A DNA stretch of 64,000 bases from Bin5 sp965208965 (GTDB lineage: Bacteria > Chloroflexota > Anaerolineae > Caldilineales > Caldilineaceae), in assembly GCA_965208965.1 (NCBI GenBank), contig OZ242384.1, positions 4,898,001 through 4,962,000 of the forward strand, in the 5' to 3' direction. Numbering within the stretch: position 1 is the first letter of the stretch; every line of letters begins with the position of its first letter. The position numbers and the translations under genes are program-made. A model generated the notes under the pieces. That model worked only from the letters and a program-made list of their open reading frames with translations. It made no database searches and was not told the origin of the DNA. Positions 26,826 through 36,289 of this stretch are shown in pieces.

Positions 26826-27725
26826 ATGAAAGTTCGAATTGCGACAGCCCCAGTTTCGTGGGGCGTGCTTATGAAAGACACGCCAAACGTCCCGCCCTAT
26901 GGTCAGGTCCTGGACGAGATCCGTGAAGCCGGTTATGTAGGAACTGAGTTGGGGCCATACGGTTACCTGCCCTTTGACATCCCCAAGCTGCGCGATGAAC
27001 TTGAAGAACGCGGACTGACCCTGATTTCAGCGTTTACGATCTTCAATTTTCTGGCTGGCCAGGAGGATGAAACTGTTTATCGAGAGGCGCTGGAGACTGC
27101 CCAGGTACTCTCGGCGCTGGGGTGTACGCATATCGTGCTTTCGGACGTGCTCTTCGTGGAGGAGAGCCGCGCGCAGCGCGCCGGGCGTATACGGCGGGAG
27201 GATTCTCTCACCGAGGCCGAGTGGGACCAGGCTGCCGCGAATGTCGATGCCTTCGCCAAGATGGTCCTCAATGATTTCGGCATGAAATGTGCGGCCCATC
27301 CGCATATCGGCGGATACCTGGAGACCGACTTTGAAATCGATGCCCTGTTGGAACGCACCGACCCCGAGCTTGTGGGGCTCTGTTTTGATATGGCGCACAT
27401 TGCTTACGGTGGAGGCGATCCCGTCGCCGTGCTCGACAAGTGGCGAGATCGTGCTTGGTACTTGCACATCAAAGAGTGTGACGGCCGCCGTCGCGAGGAG
27501 GTCGTGAGTCGAGAGGGCGATTACTATGACGGAGTGTCATCGGGCGTCTTCCCGGAACTGGGTCAGGGCACCGTTGACTGGCAGAGGATCAATCGTATTC
27601 TGCACGAGATGGATTACGATGGCTGGGGAACTGTCGAGCAGGACATTCTGCCGGGATTGGGAATCGATGCATTGGAAAGCGCAAAGCGAAACCGCGCGTT
27701 TTTGAAAAATGAGCTAGGCTGGTAA
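26826..27725 (+). CDS. iolE: myo-inosose-2 dehydratase
   Basis: Dehydrates 2-keto-myo-inositol to 3D-trihydroxycyclohexane-dione. 299-residue xylose-isomerase-like TIM barrel; characteristic ATAPVSWGV start, ELGPYGYLP, AAHPHIGGYLE (metal region), LCFDMAHIAYGGGDP and LHIKECDG. Start ATG 26826 with GAGGAAATAACC before it; a longer frame begins at 26715 but lacks family similarity there. The 186-bp gap after iolC holds nothing clear. Confidence 0.93.
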   Translation: MKVRIATAPVSWGVLMKDTPNVPPYGQVLDEIREAGYVGTELGPYGYLPFDIPKLRDELEERGLTLISAFTIFNFLAGQEDETVYREALETAQVLSALGCTHIVLSDVLFVEESRAQRAGRIRREDSLTEAEWDQAAANVDAFAKMVLNDFGMKCAAHPHIGGYLETDFEIDALLERTDPELVGLCFDMAHIAYGGGDPVAVLDKWRDRAWYLHIKECDGRRREEVVSREGDYYDGVSSGVFPELGQGTVDWQRINRILHEMDYDGWGTVEQDILPGLGIDALESAKRNRAFLKNELGW

Positions 27726-27808
27726 GAGACAGTCTCGTGGTACAGATGGTAGCAGTTCATGGGGCCGAGCTGCACTGCAGCCGTCACACTTGTCAGGAAA
27801 TGCCGACA

Positions 27809-28666
27809 ATGTCAACAAAACACAGTTCTTTGGATGGCAAGTTTGCCGTTGTAACAGGCAGCACTCAAGGGCTTGGTGAGGCGGCAGTGAGACTTTTTGC
27901 AGAACGGGGCGCGGCGGGGATCATCGTAAGCGGCCGCAATGCCGAGCGCGGCATTGCGGTGGCGGCCGACCTGCGCGGCGGCGGCTGCCAGGCCCATTTC
28001 GTCCAGGCAGACCTGGCTGACGTTGACGCATGCCGCGGCATCTTGGCCGAAGCGGACAGACGGTTTGGCGCGCTGGATGTGCTGGTCAACTGCGGTGCCT
28101 TGACTGTTCGCGGAAATATCTGGGATACGACACCTGAGCTATTTGACAAGATCATAGCCGTCAACACGCGCGCGCCGCTGCTGCTAATGCAAGACGCATG
28201 CAAGGTGATGCGGCGTGAGGGAAAGGGCGGGTCTATCGTCAACATCTCAAGTGTGGCTTCCTTTGGCAGCGAGCAGTTCTTGCTTCCCTATACCGCCTCC
28301 AAGAGTGCCCTCAATGCAATGACCAAAAATGTCGCCTTCGCGGTCATGCGCTACCGAATCCGTGCAAATGCCATTGCGGTGGGCTGGATGGATTCACCGG
28401 CCGAAGACTATATTCAGCGTACATTTCATTCCAACGGGGAAGACTGGTTGGAGAAGGCGGAAGCTGAACAACCTTTCGGGCGTCTGCTCAAGACCGATGA
28501 AGTGGCGCGGGCGATCGCTTTTCTGGCGTCCGATGAGTCGGGGATGATGACAGGCAGTTTGATCGACTTCGACCAGTCCGTTCGCGGCGGGGGGCCTGTG
28601 TCCAAACCGCCTCCTCTGGACGACCCTTATTGGAACGTTGGCGCCATAGACAGTGCCTGGGAATAA
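27809..28666 (+). CDS. Short-chain dehydrogenase/reductase
   Basis: 285 residues, classical SDR: cofactor motif VTGSTQGLGEAA, NCGA, catalytic Ser in NISSVAS and YTASKSALN (Tyr-x3-Lys). SDRs in iol clusters can oxidise inositol stereoisomers or inosose derivatives; the C-terminal extension past the usual end (VRGGGPVSKPPPLDDPYWN) resembles a subset found in carbohydrate loci. Start ATG 27809 is favoured by AGGA at proper distance; ATG 27800 lies too close. Confidence 0.85.
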   Translation: MSTKHSSLDGKFAVVTGSTQGLGEAAVRLFAERGAAGIIVSGRNAERGIAVAADLRGGGCQAHFVQADLADVDACRGILAEADRRFGALDVLVNCGALTVRGNIWDTTPELFDKIIAVNTRAPLLLMQDACKVMRREGKGGSIVNISSVASFGSEQFLLPYTASKSALNAMTKNVAFAVMRYRIRANAIAVGWMDSPAEDYIQRTFHSNGEDWLEKAEAEQPFGRLLKTDEVARAIAFLASDESGMMTGSLIDFDQSVRGGGPVSKPPPLDDPYWNVGAIDSAWE

Positions 28667-28714
28667 GTTGCCAGGAGGTTTTCTACCATTGAGCAGGTCA
28701 AAGAGGGGTAACGC

Positions 28715-29725
28715 GTGAGCCGATCAGTCAACGTCGGCGTGATTGGGACAGGTGGGATGGGAGCGCGGCACGCATCGAACCTGGCCTATATGGTCGCTGC
28801 GGCTGAAGTCACCGCGATTATGGATGTGGATTCGGCGAGGGCCGGGGAGATTGCGGCGCGGTGCGGGGGCGCGAAGATCTACCATGAAGCCGAGCAGCTC
28901 ATTTCTGCACCGGAAGTCGACGCAGTAGTAATTGCAGCGCCGAACCGTTTCCACGCCGAGCTGACAAGGGCCTGCATTGCCGCGGGCAAGCCCGTGCTTT
29001 GCGAAAAGCCGCTGGCGACTAGCGGCGTCGAAGCCAGGGGAGTCATCGATGAGGAGGTAGCAGGCGGAAAGAGGCTCGTACAGGTCGGACTCATGCGTCA
29101 GTTCGACCCGGCACATATTGCCGTCAAGCGGGTCAGCGACAGTGGGGCGCAGGGGAATGCGCTTGTTTTTCGCAGTGTCCACATCAACCCATCCAGCGAT
29201 GAAGTTCCCGGTCTGGGAGACGTCATAACAGGCTCCCTTATCCACGACATTCATTCGGCGCGCTGGATGATGGAGGATGAGATCGTACGCGTCCATACCT
29301 CCTTCATTCCGTTCTCGACCGATAGACCGGACAGCGCGCGCTACGTCATGGTTCAATTGGAGTTTGCCGGCGGCGCCTTGGGCGGACTCGAGTGCAACGC
29401 AGCTGCCGGATACGGTTATGAGATCGAGGTCAGTATCACCGGTGAAACGGGTGTGGTCCAATCGAGCCCGTTGCAGAGCCCCGTCGTGCGTCACAGCAAT
29501 GCAAGCGGCCAGTGGGTGGAGGAGGACTGGCTGCAACGATTCAGCGAGGCCTATATTATTGAAGTCCAGGCTTGGGTACAGTCGGTCCTGGACGGCGATG
29601 CGACCGGCCCAAGCGCCTGGGATGGATATGTTTCGATTCTCACGGCCGATGCTTGTATTGAGTCGGGGGAAAGGGGACAGCCTGTCTCCCTCGATCTGCC
29701 CATGAAGCCCGAACTGTACCGGTAA
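28715..29725 (+). CDS. Gfo/Idh/MocA oxidoreductase, inositol-dehydrogenase-like
   Basis: 336 residues. Rossmann motif VGVIGTGGMGARHASNL, CEKPLATS with the catalytic Lys, and a GSLIHDIHSARWMM active-site helix carrying the Asp/His pair seen in inositol dehydrogenases. Between iolE/SDR and iolD it is a good candidate for oxidising a myo-, scyllo- or chiro-inositol. GTG start, with GAGGGG upstream; 49 bp after the SDR. Confidence 0.87.
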   Translation: MSRSVNVGVIGTGGMGARHASNLAYMVAAAEVTAIMDVDSARAGEIAARCGGAKIYHEAEQLISAPEVDAVVIAAPNRFHAELTRACIAAGKPVLCEKPLATSGVEARGVIDEEVAGGKRLVQVGLMRQFDPAHIAVKRVSDSGAQGNALVFRSVHINPSSDEVPGLGDVITGSLIHDIHSARWMMEDEIVRVHTSFIPFSTDRPDSARYVMVQLEFAGGALGGLECNAAAGYGYEIEVSITGETGVVQSSPLQSPVVRHSNASGQWVEEDWLQRFSEAYIIEVQAWVQSVLDGDATGPSAWDGYVSILTADACIESGERGQPVSLDLPMKPELYR

Positions 29726-29800
29726 GTTAAGTCCGCAGGACCGGGACCAGAGCGTCGACACGCTAAGAATACGGCAACTGCAGAAAATAGAGGACAAGAA

Positions 29801-31714
29801 ATGAATACAGAACGCTTGACCATGGCCCAGGCTATCGTACGTTTCCTCATGAACCAGTACAGTGAACGCGACGGCGTGGAACAACCCTTCTTTGGCGGCT
29901 GCTTCGGGATATTCGGGCACGGCAACGTTGCCGGTATCGGCCAGGCCCTGCAGCAGTATCCGGACTTTCGCTACTATCAGACGCGAAACGAGCAGGCGAT
30001 GGTACATACGGCCGCGGCATACGCCAAGCACAGTAACAGGATGCGCACTCTGGCCTGCACAAGCTCGATCGGACCCGGTGCGAGCAACATGGTAACGGGA
30101 GCTGCGACGGCGACGATCAACCGGTTGCCTGTGCTCATCCTGCCTGGCGATATTTTCGCTCGCCGCAATGTCGCGCCGGTGCTGCAGCAGTTGGAATCAG
30201 AGCACAGTCAGGACATTTCCGTCAATGACTGCTTTAGACCGGTCAGCAGGTATTGGGATCGGATCAACCGCCCGGACCAACTGACCACGTCGCTGATCGA
30301 GTCGATGCGCGTGCTGACGAGCCCTGCGGACACTGGGGCGGTTACGCTTTCGATTCCTCAGGACGTGCAGACCGAAGCGCACGAATATCCGGCGGCGCTT
30401 TTCGAAAAGCGAGTCTGGTCCGTGCCGCGCAACCGGCCAGACCTGGCCGCGCTGCAGAGGGCGGCGGCGGCAATACGCAATGCGAAGAAACCGCTGATTG
30501 TCGCTGGCGGCGGCGTACTGTACAGCGAGGCGACGGCCGCACTGAGAGAATTCGTCGACCGCTTCGGCATCCCCGTGGTTGAGACGATGGCAGGCAAAGG
30601 CAGCCTGCCCTACGACCATCCCTTGCAGTTGGGGGCGGCCGGCGCTACGGGCACCTTTGCGGCGGAACAGGTGGCTGACGAAGCCGACGTCGTGATTGGC
30701 ATCGGCACGCGCTACAGCGACTTCACAACCTCCAGCAAAACCGCGTTCAAGCATCCGGACGTTCAGTTCGTGAACATCAATGTGGCCGAGTTTGACGCCT
30801 ACAAGCATTGTGCCGTGCCACTGGTGGGGGATGCGCGTGTCACTCTGGAGGAGTTGAGCGAACTGCTGGGGGGCTACCGCAACGACGGCGAGAGTGTAGC
30901 GCAGGCGCAGAGGCTGCACGACGAATGGGAAGCTGAAGTGCAGCGCAACTATGACACGCACCAGGCAGAGAGCGGACTGCCCTATCAGGGCGCGCTGATC
31001 GGGGCGGTGAATGAGCATGGCGACCCCGACGCGGTGATGGTTGGCGCGGCCGGCAGTCTACCGGGCGACATGCACAAACTGTGGCGGGCGCGGCATTCGA
31101 AGCAGTATCACCTTGAGTACGGCTACTCCTGCATGGGCTACGAGATAGCGGGCGGGCTGGGCATCAAGATGGCGGAGCCGGACCGCGAGGTCTATGTAAT
31201 GGTTGGTGATGGCAGCTATCTGATGATGAACACCGACCTGATTACCTCGATACAGGAAGGGTACAAACTTACCGTCATTCTGATGGACAACACCGGCTTC
31301 CGCTCGATCGGGTCACTCAGCCGCTCGTTGGGGCAGGACGGCTTCGGAACGCGCTACATCTATCCCGATCAGGTCGAAGCGGCCCACCGCAACGGCAAGT
31401 CCTATAGCGGGCTGCCGACTGACGAGTCCGGTTACGACGTCGATCCCCTGCCGGTCGATCTGGCTACGAACGCCGAAAGCCTGGGATGTCACGTCATCCG
31501 CTGCCAGAGCGTGAGTGACGTTGTACAGGCGCTGCAGGACGCAAAATCGGTCGACAGAACTACGGTGATTTACGTGCCGGATGATCGCTACTTGGGCGTG
31601 CAGGGCTACAGTTGGTGGGACGTGCCGGTGGCAGAGGTGAGTGAGCTGGACTCGGTTAACGCTGCGCGTGAGGAGTGGGAAGAGATGCGCACGCAGGAGC
31701 GGTATTACATTTGA
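29801..31714 (+). CDS. iolD: 3D-(3,5/4)-trihydroxycyclohexane-1,2-dione acylhydrolase
   Basis: Thiamine-diphosphate enzyme that opens the cyclohexane ring to give 5-deoxy-glucuronate. 637 residues with three TPP-family domains: N-terminal PYR domain with catalytic Glu region (YYQTRNEQAMVHTAAAYAK), central domain (RNAKKPLIVAGGGVLYSEA) and the PP domain with metal motif VGDGSYLMMNTDLITSIQ...N. The FGIFGHGNVAGIGQAL start and GYEIAGGLGIKMAEP are IolD-typical. ATG 29801, AGAGGACAAGAA upstream. Confidence 0.95.
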   Translation: MNTERLTMAQAIVRFLMNQYSERDGVEQPFFGGCFGIFGHGNVAGIGQALQQYPDFRYYQTRNEQAMVHTAAAYAKHSNRMRTLACTSSIGPGASNMVTGAATATINRLPVLILPGDIFARRNVAPVLQQLESEHSQDISVNDCFRPVSRYWDRINRPDQLTTSLIESMRVLTSPADTGAVTLSIPQDVQTEAHEYPAALFEKRVWSVPRNRPDLAALQRAAAAIRNAKKPLIVAGGGVLYSEATAALREFVDRFGIPVVETMAGKGSLPYDHPLQLGAAGATGTFAAEQVADEADVVIGIGTRYSDFTTSSKTAFKHPDVQFVNINVAEFDAYKHCAVPLVGDARVTLEELSELLGGYRNDGESVAQAQRLHDEWEAEVQRNYDTHQAESGLPYQGALIGAVNEHGDPDAVMVGAAGSLPGDMHKLWRARHSKQYHLEYGYSCMGYEIAGGLGIKMAEPDREVYVMVGDGSYLMMNTDLITSIQEGYKLTVILMDNTGFRSIGSLSRSLGQDGFGTRYIYPDQVEAAHRNGKSYSGLPTDESGYDVDPLPVDLATNAESLGCHVIRCQSVSDVVQALQDAKSVDRTTVIYVPDDRYLGVQGYSWWDVPVAEVSELDSVNAAREEWEEMRTQERYYI

Positions 31715-31829
31715 AGCTGTTAACAGGCGACAAATAGCCACGAGGATGCTTTTGTCCGTTGCTGCAATGTGGAGAGAGGCCACCTGAAGGGACGGGTCAG
31801 GCTCTGGGTATAGACCAAGGAGAAGCTCA

Positions 31830-32312
31830 ATGGCTGCGTCGGTAACGCCGAAGTCGAACCTGGTGGAAGATTACGAAAAGGAACGGGGAAAACCGGTGCC
31901 GAGTTTCAACCACGGAGTCGTGCAGGCGAATCTGATCATTGCTCTAAATGCCGCCTGTAGAGACAGATTCCTGATTGCGAGCGAGCTCTCTCTGGCGTCT
32001 GAGCCACCAATGACTCCCGATATTTCCATCTGCAGTTTGCGACAGCCTGACTGGCTCCATGACGAGATACGCGTGGCAGAGGCACCATTGACTACGGTTG
32101 AAATTGTCTCACCCTCTCAGAGTATAAATGACTTTGTCCCCAGAATCGAAGACTATTTCAGTTTTGGAGTTCGTTCGGTCTGGCTGGTGCTTCCGCCACT
32201 GAAACAGGTAGCCGTATTCGCTCCGGAAACGGACCCTGAGATTTTCAGCGAGGGAAATGTCGTTGATCCTTCGCTGGAGGCAGTTGTCGCGTTGGACGAG
32301 ATTTTCCCTTAG
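31830..32312 (+). CDS. Uma2-family (DUF820) PD-(D/E)XK-like nuclease
   Basis: 160 residues of the Uma2 restriction-endonuclease-fold family. Core pattern MTPDISI (Asp) ... LTTVEIVSPSQSINDFVPRIEDYFSFGVRSVWLVLP, where the Asp and the Glu in VEIVSPS are the presumed metal ligands; the usual later Lys is Arg here. Strong SD AAGGAG-7nt-ATG. The gene interrupts the iolD-iolA pair, on the same strand and with only 14 bp before iolA. Uma2 proteins are numerous in Chloroflexota and Cyanobacteria and their role is undetermined. Confidence 0.8.
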   Translation: MAASVTPKSNLVEDYEKERGKPVPSFNHGVVQANLIIALNAACRDRFLIASELSLASEPPMTPDISICSLRQPDWLHDEIRVAEAPLTTVEIVSPSQSINDFVPRIEDYFSFGVRSVWLVLPPLKQVAVFAPETDPEIFSEGNVVDPSLEAVVALDEIFP

Positions 32313-32326
32313 GAGAGGATAGACAT

Positions 32327-33814
32327 ATGACACAGAAACAGGAAGTTCTCAACTATGTAAATGGCCAGTGGGAGAGAAACGGGGCATCGGACGCACTCGA
32401 CGTGCACAACCCTGCCACGGGCGGCACGATCGCGACGGTGGGGCTGTCGCCGGCTGAAGAGGTAGACGCGGCGGCTCGTGCTGGGCTGAAAGCCTACGTC
32501 GAGTGGCGAGAGACGCCAGTTGTCGATCGCATCCAGCCGCTCTTCAAACTGAAGATGCTGCTTGAGGAGCATCTGGATGAGATTGGTCGCGTCATCACCG
32601 AGGAGTGCGGCAAGACATTTGCAGAGAGCGTGGGTGAGATGCGGCGGGGTATCGAGAATGTAGAGGTCGCCTGCGGCACGCCTTCGCTGGTTCAGGGGTG
32701 GAATAACGAGGATATTGCAAGCGGCATTGACGAGCACATGCTGCGGCAGCCGTTGGGGGTCGTGGCGGCGATCACACCCTTCAACTTTCCTGGCATGATT
32801 CCCCTCTGGTTTCTCCCCTACGCGGTAGCGACCGGGAACTGCTTCATTCTCAAGCCCAGCGAAAAGGTGCCGATGACCACCCAGAAGCTGTTTGCGTTGA
32901 TCGAAGAGGCCGGCTTCCCTCCGGGCGTTGTGCAGCTGGTAAACGGCGGCGCGGATACGGTAAACGCCATTCTTGACCACCCTGACATTCGGGCGATCAG
33001 TTTTGTCGGCTCGACCGCGGTGGCGAAATATATCTACAGTCGCGCCACCGCCAACGGCAAGCGTGCCCAGTGTCAGGGTGGCGCCAAAAATCCGGTTGTC
33101 ATCATGCCGGACGCGAATCTCGAAATGACAACCCAGATGATGGGCGACTCGGCCTTTGGCTGCGCGGGCCAGCGTTGTCTGGCGGTATCGGTCGCTGTAA
33201 CTGTGGGCGAGGCCAAAGATCCATTCACTGAGGGAATCGCGGATTTGGCCGCCAGCCGCAAGGTTGGATACGGGCTGGACGGGGCGACCGAAATGGGTCC
33301 TGTTATCACTCGCGAGAGCCAGAATCGCATTGAGGGTCTGATCGAGGCGGGCGCGCAAGAGGGCGCGCGCGTCCTGGTGGACGGCCGCCAGAAAAGCGTG
33401 CCCGGCTATGACGATGGTTACTGGGTCTTCCCGACGGTTCTGGACGCCGTAGATCCGACTAGCCAGATTGCGCGTACAGAGGTTTTCGGGCCGGTTCTCA
33501 GCCTGATGCACGCGGAAACAATTGAAGACGCCATAGCACTGATAAACGATCGAAGCGTAAGCGCTTACGGCAACATGGCCTGCCTCTTCACAAGCAGTGG
33601 CGCGGTGGCCCGTCAGTTCCGCCACGAGGTTGACGCCGGCAACATCGGCATAAACATCGGGGTAGCCGCGCCCATGGCCTTCTTCCCGTTCAGCGGCTGG
33701 AACGAGAGCTTCTTCGGCGATCTGCATGCGCAGAGCAGGCACGGAATCGAATTCTACACTCAGACTAAGGTGGTTGTTGAAAGGTGGCCGCAGGAGTGGA
33801 GCCGGAAGTTTTAG
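32327..33814 (+). CDS. iolA: Methylmalonate/malonate-semialdehyde dehydrogenase (CoA-acylating)
   Basis: Oxidises malonate semialdehyde to acetyl-CoA and CO2 with NAD and CoA, the last step of inositol breakdown. 495-residue ALDH: Cys284 in GCAGQRCLAVS is the nucleophile, and the GGAKNPVVIMPDA segment with Asn instead of the general-base Glu is the mark of the CoA-dependent MMSDH subfamily. Also FNFPGMIPLWFLPYAVATGN and the FSGWNESFFGD end. SD AGGAGAGG, 14 bp after the Uma2 stop. Confidence 0.94.
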   Translation: MTQKQEVLNYVNGQWERNGASDALDVHNPATGGTIATVGLSPAEEVDAAARAGLKAYVEWRETPVVDRIQPLFKLKMLLEEHLDEIGRVITEECGKTFAESVGEMRRGIENVEVACGTPSLVQGWNNEDIASGIDEHMLRQPLGVVAAITPFNFPGMIPLWFLPYAVATGNCFILKPSEKVPMTTQKLFALIEEAGFPPGVVQLVNGGADTVNAILDHPDIRAISFVGSTAVAKYIYSRATANGKRAQCQGGAKNPVVIMPDANLEMTTQMMGDSAFGCAGQRCLAVSVAVTVGEAKDPFTEGIADLAASRKVGYGLDGATEMGPVITRESQNRIEGLIEAGAQEGARVLVDGRQKSVPGYDDGYWVFPTVLDAVDPTSQIARTEVFGPVLSLMHAETIEDAIALINDRSVSAYGNMACLFTSSGAVARQFRHEVDAGNIGINIGVAAPMAFFPFSGWNESFFGDLHAQSRHGIEFYTQTKVVVERWPQEWSRKF

Positions 33815-33941
33815 GCGGTGGCGGCTGGCACAGAATTGGATGGCAACGGCCCTACCAACAGCGAAATCTTTTGGAAGCGGTATACGGTGGGGCCGTTTCG
33901 GTTTGTCAGTATCATTCTAACAGGAGGCAGGCGGGAAAGGC

Positions 33942-35129
33942 ATGACCCTGGAGATTGGCATTGGCGTAATTGGCATGGGCTGGATGGGTACCGCTCACAG
34001 CCGTTCCTACAGACTGGTTAACGACCGTTTCCACGACAGCGGCGTCCGGGCGCGCCTGGTGATCTGCGCCGACGACGTGGCTCACAGGGCGGAGGAAGCT
34101 AGAAATACGTTGGGGTTCACCGAGTCTACGACCGACTGGCAAAGGGTCGTCGCTCACCCGGATGTGCATGTCGTCAACATCGCGGCGCCAAACTTTCTGC
34201 ACAAGGAGATGGTGGAGGCCGTCACTGCTGCCGGGAAGCATGTCTTTTGTGAGAAGCCGGTCGGACGCAGGCCGGAGGAGACGGCTGCCATAGAGCAGTT
34301 GGCGCGCGAGGCGGGGGTCATGAGCTTTGTCGGCTTCAACTACCGCTGGGCGCCAATGGTACAGCATTGCAAAGAGCTGATCGAAGCCGGCAAGTTGGGC
34401 CGACTGACCCATTACCGGGGCCGATTCTTTGCGATGTACGGCAGCAATCCCTTAGGCATGTTGACATGGCGCTTCAAGCGAGAGCAAGCCGGGTTGGGTG
34501 TGCTGGGGGACATCATGTCCCACACGGTAGATATGGCGCACATGATTGTCGGGCCCATCAAACGGCTTGTCAGCAGCCGGCACGTCTTCATCGGCGAGCG
34601 TCCTCTGCCGGTACCCGGACAGGGTACGCACTTTTCAGTAGGGAAGGAAGGCGACCCGACCGGCGAGGTGGAAAACGAAGACTATGTCGGCGCCTTGGTC
34701 GAATTCGGGAATGGTGTCCAAGGCAGCTTTGAGGCGTGTCGGGCCATATTCGGACCGAAGTGCGAAATGTCTTTCGAAGTCAACGGGACAGCGGGAGCGG
34801 CCAATTGGAATTTCGAGCGCTTGAATGAGTTGGAACTGTACCTGCCCGGTAGTGACGGAATGCACGACGGCTATACAACCTTGCTGGGCGGACCTGCCTA
34901 CCCCAGCCACGGCCGATTTAATCCGGGGGATGGCATCGGGATGGGTTACGAAGACTTGAAGGTGCTCGAAGCGCACAATTTCCTGATGTCGATAGCTGCA
35001 GGAGTGCAGCGGTCTCCCAGCTTCAAGGATGCCCTGCGTCTTGCGGAAGTACAGGAGGCGATGACTCGCTCCTGGGAGAGCGGCGCATGGGAGGAAGTGC
35101 AACCGCTGGCCGGAAAGAGCGTCGAGTAG
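33942..35129 (+). CDS. Gfo/Idh/MocA oxidoreductase
   Basis: 395 residues. Rossmann start IGVIGMGWMGTAHSRSYR, the catalytic-type CEKPVGRRPEET, and an active-site HTVDMAH in GVLGDIMSHTVDMAHMIVG. Longer than the plain inositol dehydrogenases, and like several cyclitol or sugar dehydrogenases placed in iol loci. Two SD-like sites (AGGAGG and GGGAAAGG) precede ATG 33942. The specific polyol is not identified. Confidence 0.87.
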   Translation: MTLEIGIGVIGMGWMGTAHSRSYRLVNDRFHDSGVRARLVICADDVAHRAEEARNTLGFTESTTDWQRVVAHPDVHVVNIAAPNFLHKEMVEAVTAAGKHVFCEKPVGRRPEETAAIEQLAREAGVMSFVGFNYRWAPMVQHCKELIEAGKLGRLTHYRGRFFAMYGSNPLGMLTWRFKREQAGLGVLGDIMSHTVDMAHMIVGPIKRLVSSRHVFIGERPLPVPGQGTHFSVGKEGDPTGEVENEDYVGALVEFGNGVQGSFEACRAIFGPKCEMSFEVNGTAGAANWNFERLNELELYLPGSDGMHDGYTTLLGGPAYPSHGRFNPGDGIGMGYEDLKVLEAHNFLMSIAAGVQRSPSFKDALRLAEVQEAMTRSWESGAWEEVQPLAGKSVE

Positions 35130-35178
35130 ACAAACCCTTCGCCAGAAACCTACGTCAAGAGACAGGGAGTGAACTGAG

Positions 35179-36288
35179 ATGTCTGAGACTGTAAGGGTAG
35201 GCGTCGTCAGCACCAGCTGGTGGGCAGATGCCATGTATCTGCCGGCATTGGACGCCCACCCGGGGGCAGATGTAGTAGCCCTCTGCGGCCGAAACCGGGA
35301 GCGGGCAGACGCCTTTGCAGCGCGCTGGAAAATCCCTCAAGTTTACACGAACTACGAATCTCTTATACGCAGCGGTGAGATCGATGCACTGGTGGTAGCC
35401 TCGGGCCATGAGACCCACTATCCGATTACGATGCAGGCGCTCGACGCAGGCCTGCACGTATTGTGCGAAAAACCGCTGGCCCTGAGATACGATCATGCGG
35501 CGCAGATGGCGGCGCTGGCAGCGAAAAAGGGAGTGATCCACTGCACGCCGTTTACCTACCGTTTTATGCCAACGAACCGGTACATAAAGGAATTGGTGGA
35601 GGAAGGTTACATTGGCAGGCCGTACCACCTGAATTTGCGTTACTACACCGGTTACGCACGGGAGCCTGGCTATGGCTGGAGGCACGATCGCGATGTGGCT
35701 GCTACGGGCGTGCTTGGCAACATCGCATCGCACTTTTTCTATCTGGCCTATTGGTGGTTCGGCGAGGTTACCGACGTGTTCTGCCTGGCCGGCGAGTTTG
35801 TAGACCGGCCCGATGTCACGCCCGAGGGGAAGCCATACGAACGTACGGAGGACGCGGCGTACACTTTGCTGCGTTTTGCCAACGGGGCGCAGGGGCTTGT
35901 GCAGGCCTCGGCGGTTTGCACTGAGGAGTCTGTCTTCGGTCAGCGGCACGAATTCGATCTGCACGGGGAAGAGGGTACTCTGCGAAGCGTTATCGATTGG
36001 GTCGAGCGGCAGGATGTTGAGGGCACCCGCCGAGGGGAAGGTCCGACGCGTCCGCTTGAGTTGCCAGAGGACGTATGGGGCGCGGCGCGACGAGATACAG
36101 TACACAACACGTACCGGGACGTCTTTCGCGTCGAGGACCATATGACGCGGGGCTGGATCAACGCGATTGCTGACGGCGAGTCCTTCAGCCCGAGTCTTGA
36201 AGACGGCGCTTACGTCCAGCAGATTACCGACGCAGCCGACTTAAGCGCACGCGAGAGCCGATGGGTCAGACTACAGGAGATCAACTGA
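35179..36288 (+). CDS. Gfo/Idh/MocA oxidoreductase
   Basis: 369 residues with VGVVSTSWWADAMYLPAL in place of the canonical GxGxxG, so cofactor contact is atypical; the CEKPLALRYD catalytic segment and the GVLGNIASHFFYLAYWWFG active-site helix (His but no second acidic residue as in IolG) follow. Possibly a divergent dehydrogenase on a sugar or cyclitol derivative. GGGAG precedes ATG 35179. The stop is one base ahead of the next start. Confidence 0.85.
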   Translation: MSETVRVGVVSTSWWADAMYLPALDAHPGADVVALCGRNRERADAFAARWKIPQVYTNYESLIRSGEIDALVVASGHETHYPITMQALDAGLHVLCEKPLALRYDHAAQMAALAAKKGVIHCTPFTYRFMPTNRYIKELVEEGYIGRPYHLNLRYYTGYAREPGYGWRHDRDVAATGVLGNIASHFFYLAYWWFGEVTDVFCLAGEFVDRPDVTPEGKPYERTEDAAYTLLRFANGAQGLVQASAVCTEESVFGQRHEFDLHGEEGTLRSVIDWVERQDVEGTRRGEGPTRPLELPEDVWGAARRDTVHNTYRDVFRVEDHMTRGWINAIADGESFSPSLEDGAYVQQITDAADLSARESRWVRLQEIN

Positions 36289-36289
36289 G

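Noticed and set aside
28724..30031. 435-codon open frame on the minus strand
   Set aside because: Antisense to the Gfo/Idh gene and the start of iolD; no motif, no SD.
32309..33742. 477-codon open frame on the minus strand
   Set aside because: Antisense to iolA, which has complete active-site motifs.
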